Origin: Bacillota bacterium
Lineage (GTDB): Bacteria > Bacillota_A > Clostridia > Peptostreptococcales > Anaerovoracaceae
DNA: 6,457 nucleotides
Direction: 5' to 3'
Assembly (NCBI GenBank): GCA_017438085.1
Contig: JAFRWH010000255.1
Span: forward strand, 1 to 6,457
Positions 5,479 through 6,457 of this stretch are shown here, piece by piece; positions within the stretch are counted from its first letter, which is position 1; each line of letters starts with the position of its first letter. The translations under genes were made by a program, and so were the position numbers. The notes beneath the pieces are model-generated. The model saw nothing but the letters and a program-made list of their open reading frames with translations. It did not search any database and was not told where the DNA came from.

Positions 5479-5486
5479 CATGTAAG
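5459..5486 (-). promoter_or_regulatory. Orphan promoter copy pointing antisense into mscS
   Basis: TATAAT (5459-5464) with CTTACA (5481-5486) at 16-bp spacing duplicates the SDR operon promoter. Here it no longer faces an intact SDR gene: it would transcribe the SDR-start relic and then the 3' end of mscS in antisense. Spacing is 2 bp shorter than in the left copy, which may change its strength. Confidence 0.4.
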
Positions 5487-5511
5487 CTTTTTTTGCGGAA
5501 CGGCGGTTTTT

Positions 5512-6457
5512 CTACCAGTCCTTGACGCTGCCGTCGAAGGCCCGCTTTGCTGCGTTGCTGCCCCTTTCCTTTGCGGGATATAGTTCTTCAGCGTCGTCCG
5601 CCAGTTCTACGCCTATGCCGGGAGCTTCCGGAATGATCAGGCAGCCGTCCTTATAGCGCAGCGGCTCCTTGACCATTGCGTCCTCGGCGCCGCCCAGGCA
5701 GAAGCCGGGAAGCTCCTGTATACCCAGGTTCGGAATGGATGCGCAGATATGAAGGCAGGCAGCGGTGGATACCGGTCCCAGAGGATTATGCGGTATGACC
5801 TTTACATCGAAGCCCTCCGCCAGAGCGCAGATCTTCTTAGATGTGGTTATCCCGCCGACCGCGCAGACATCAGGTCTTATATACTGAGCTGCACGTCGCT
5901 GCATAAGCATTGCAAATTCTCCGAGATTGGTAAAACGCTCACCGGTGGCGATGGGAACGGGTACCTTAGATGAGATCTCAGCCATGGAGTCTATATTGTC
6001 AGGGGTCATGGGATCCTCCAGCACCATGGGACGATATTTAGCTACTTCACAGCCAAAAGCTACTGCTTCGGCTACAGTCATTCCGCGGTGAGCCTCCAGT
6101 ATAAAGTCAAAGTTCGGTCCGACTGCCTCCCGGATGACCCTCACCTTCTCCAGCTCATCCTCTATGCGGCCGGAGAAGAACTCGTCTCTTCCATCACTCT
6201 GGGTCTTTAAGGGTCCGTTTACGAATATCTTGGCTGCAGTAAATCCCTCGTCCTGCAGCTATCTGTATCCATCTGCCAGCTTGTCCAGCCCGCTTTCCTT
6301 AGTCATTACGGAAGCATAGACGCGCACCTTATCTCGGGTCTTTCCGCCAAGGAGCTCATATACAGGTACTCCCAGTGCCTTGCCCTTGATGTCCCAGAGG
6401 GCGATATCAATGGCCGATAGTGCGCTCATGATGACACTGCCGCGGAAATACACGGAG
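5512..6457 (-). pseudogene. Sugar-acid dehydratase, enolase superfamily (mandelate racemase/galactonate dehydratase type), partial and with an in-frame amber codon
   Basis: The frame is continuous from the right edge to the TAG at 5512-5514 apart from one TAG at 6259-6261. Before it: [18 protein letters not shown] and [16 protein letters not shown], the classic start of the MLE/MR barrel. After it the same frame resumes with LQDEGFTAAKIFVNGPLK. Enolase-superfamily landmarks are all visible: metal ligands Glu in LEAHRG, Glu in LEDPM and Glu in ATGERF, then RPD, VGGIT and the catalytic His in PHNPLGP, and Glu in IQE. This resembles DgoD-type dehydratases, which remove water from aldonic acids to give 2-keto-3-deoxy acids; the exact substrate is not determined. 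About 90-100 N-terminal residues lie outside the window. A CAG-to-TAG change would explain the stop (YR-Gln-LQ). It may be a nonsense mutant, a sequencing error or, less likely, a read-through gene. Confidence 0.8.

Larger units (their letters stand above)
5402..5486. repeat. Direct repeat, right copy (duplicate of the SDR promoter and start)
   Basis: This is the partner of 4313-4399. It has the same TATAAT, hairpin, AGGAGGG, ATG and first 11 codons but then departs from the SDR sequence at about 5403, 25 nt before the mscS stop. It lies where the operon would continue after the dehydratase gene, so it probably marks the original or a paralogous SDR start separated from its body by the mscS segment. 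Confidence 0.9.

Noticed and set aside
6259..6261. Alternative genetic code or pyrrolysine at TAG
   Set aside because: Four genes in the window end with TAG in normal positions and dehydratases of this family are not known to need pyrrolysine. Kept only as a test in the findings.
6259..6453. Dehydratase N-terminal part as a separate small gene starting with GTG at 6453
   Set aside because: The GTG is an internal Val codon; the frame continues beyond the right edge and the peptide is mid-barrel sequence of the MR/MLE family.

Overview
The window reads as accessory sugar or sugar-acid metabolism DNA from a Firmicute, most likely a Clostridia-type gut anaerobe. Support comes from strong AGGAGG-type ribosome binding sites, close gene packing and sigma-A-like promoters; the assignment is inference only. 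Amber (TAG) is the commonest stop codon here: galM, the alpha/beta hydrolase, the SDR and the dehydratase all end with it.

Almost everything lies on the minus strand. In that direction (right to left) the order is: a mandelate-racemase/DgoD-type sugar-acid dehydratase that enters from the right edge and carries one in-frame amber codon; a promoter plus the first 11 codons of an SDR gene, left as an orphan; mscS on the opposite strand; a second copy of the same promoter in front of a full SDR gene; an alpha/beta hydrolase gene broken near its 5' end; a LOG-family phosphoribohydrolase; a small metal-binding cupin; aldose 1-epimerase (galM); and the first 23 codons of an isochorismatase/nicotinamidase-like hydrolase at the left edge. 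SDR to galM are closely spaced (14 to about 42 nt, and a stop codon inside the galM Shine-Dalgarno), so they look like one operon. GalM, a sugar-acid dehydratase, an SDR and a cupin suggest uptake and catabolism of an uncommon sugar or uronate.

The most unusual part is the mscS segment. A direct repeat of about 85 bp (promoter, hairpin, Shine-Dalgarno and SDR start codons) flanks mscS on both sides at an offset of 1089 bp. Deletion between the repeats would remove mscS and restore dehydratase-promoter-SDR continuity. The repeat contains a hairpin whose loop holds the minus-strand -10 box and whose arm holds the SDR Shine-Dalgarno; in the plus direction the right copy also makes a good terminator for mscS.

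Several parts of the pathway look damaged or altered: the dehydratase has an internal TAG, the hydrolase has lost its front end through an out-of-frame internal deletion, and the SDR lacks the YxxxK catalytic pair. GalM, cupin, LOG and MscS look intact. The locus may be decaying, or the SDR may belong to a non-canonical clade. There is no gene-free stretch above 300 bases. I see no tRNA, rRNA, CRISPR array, transposase or integrase.
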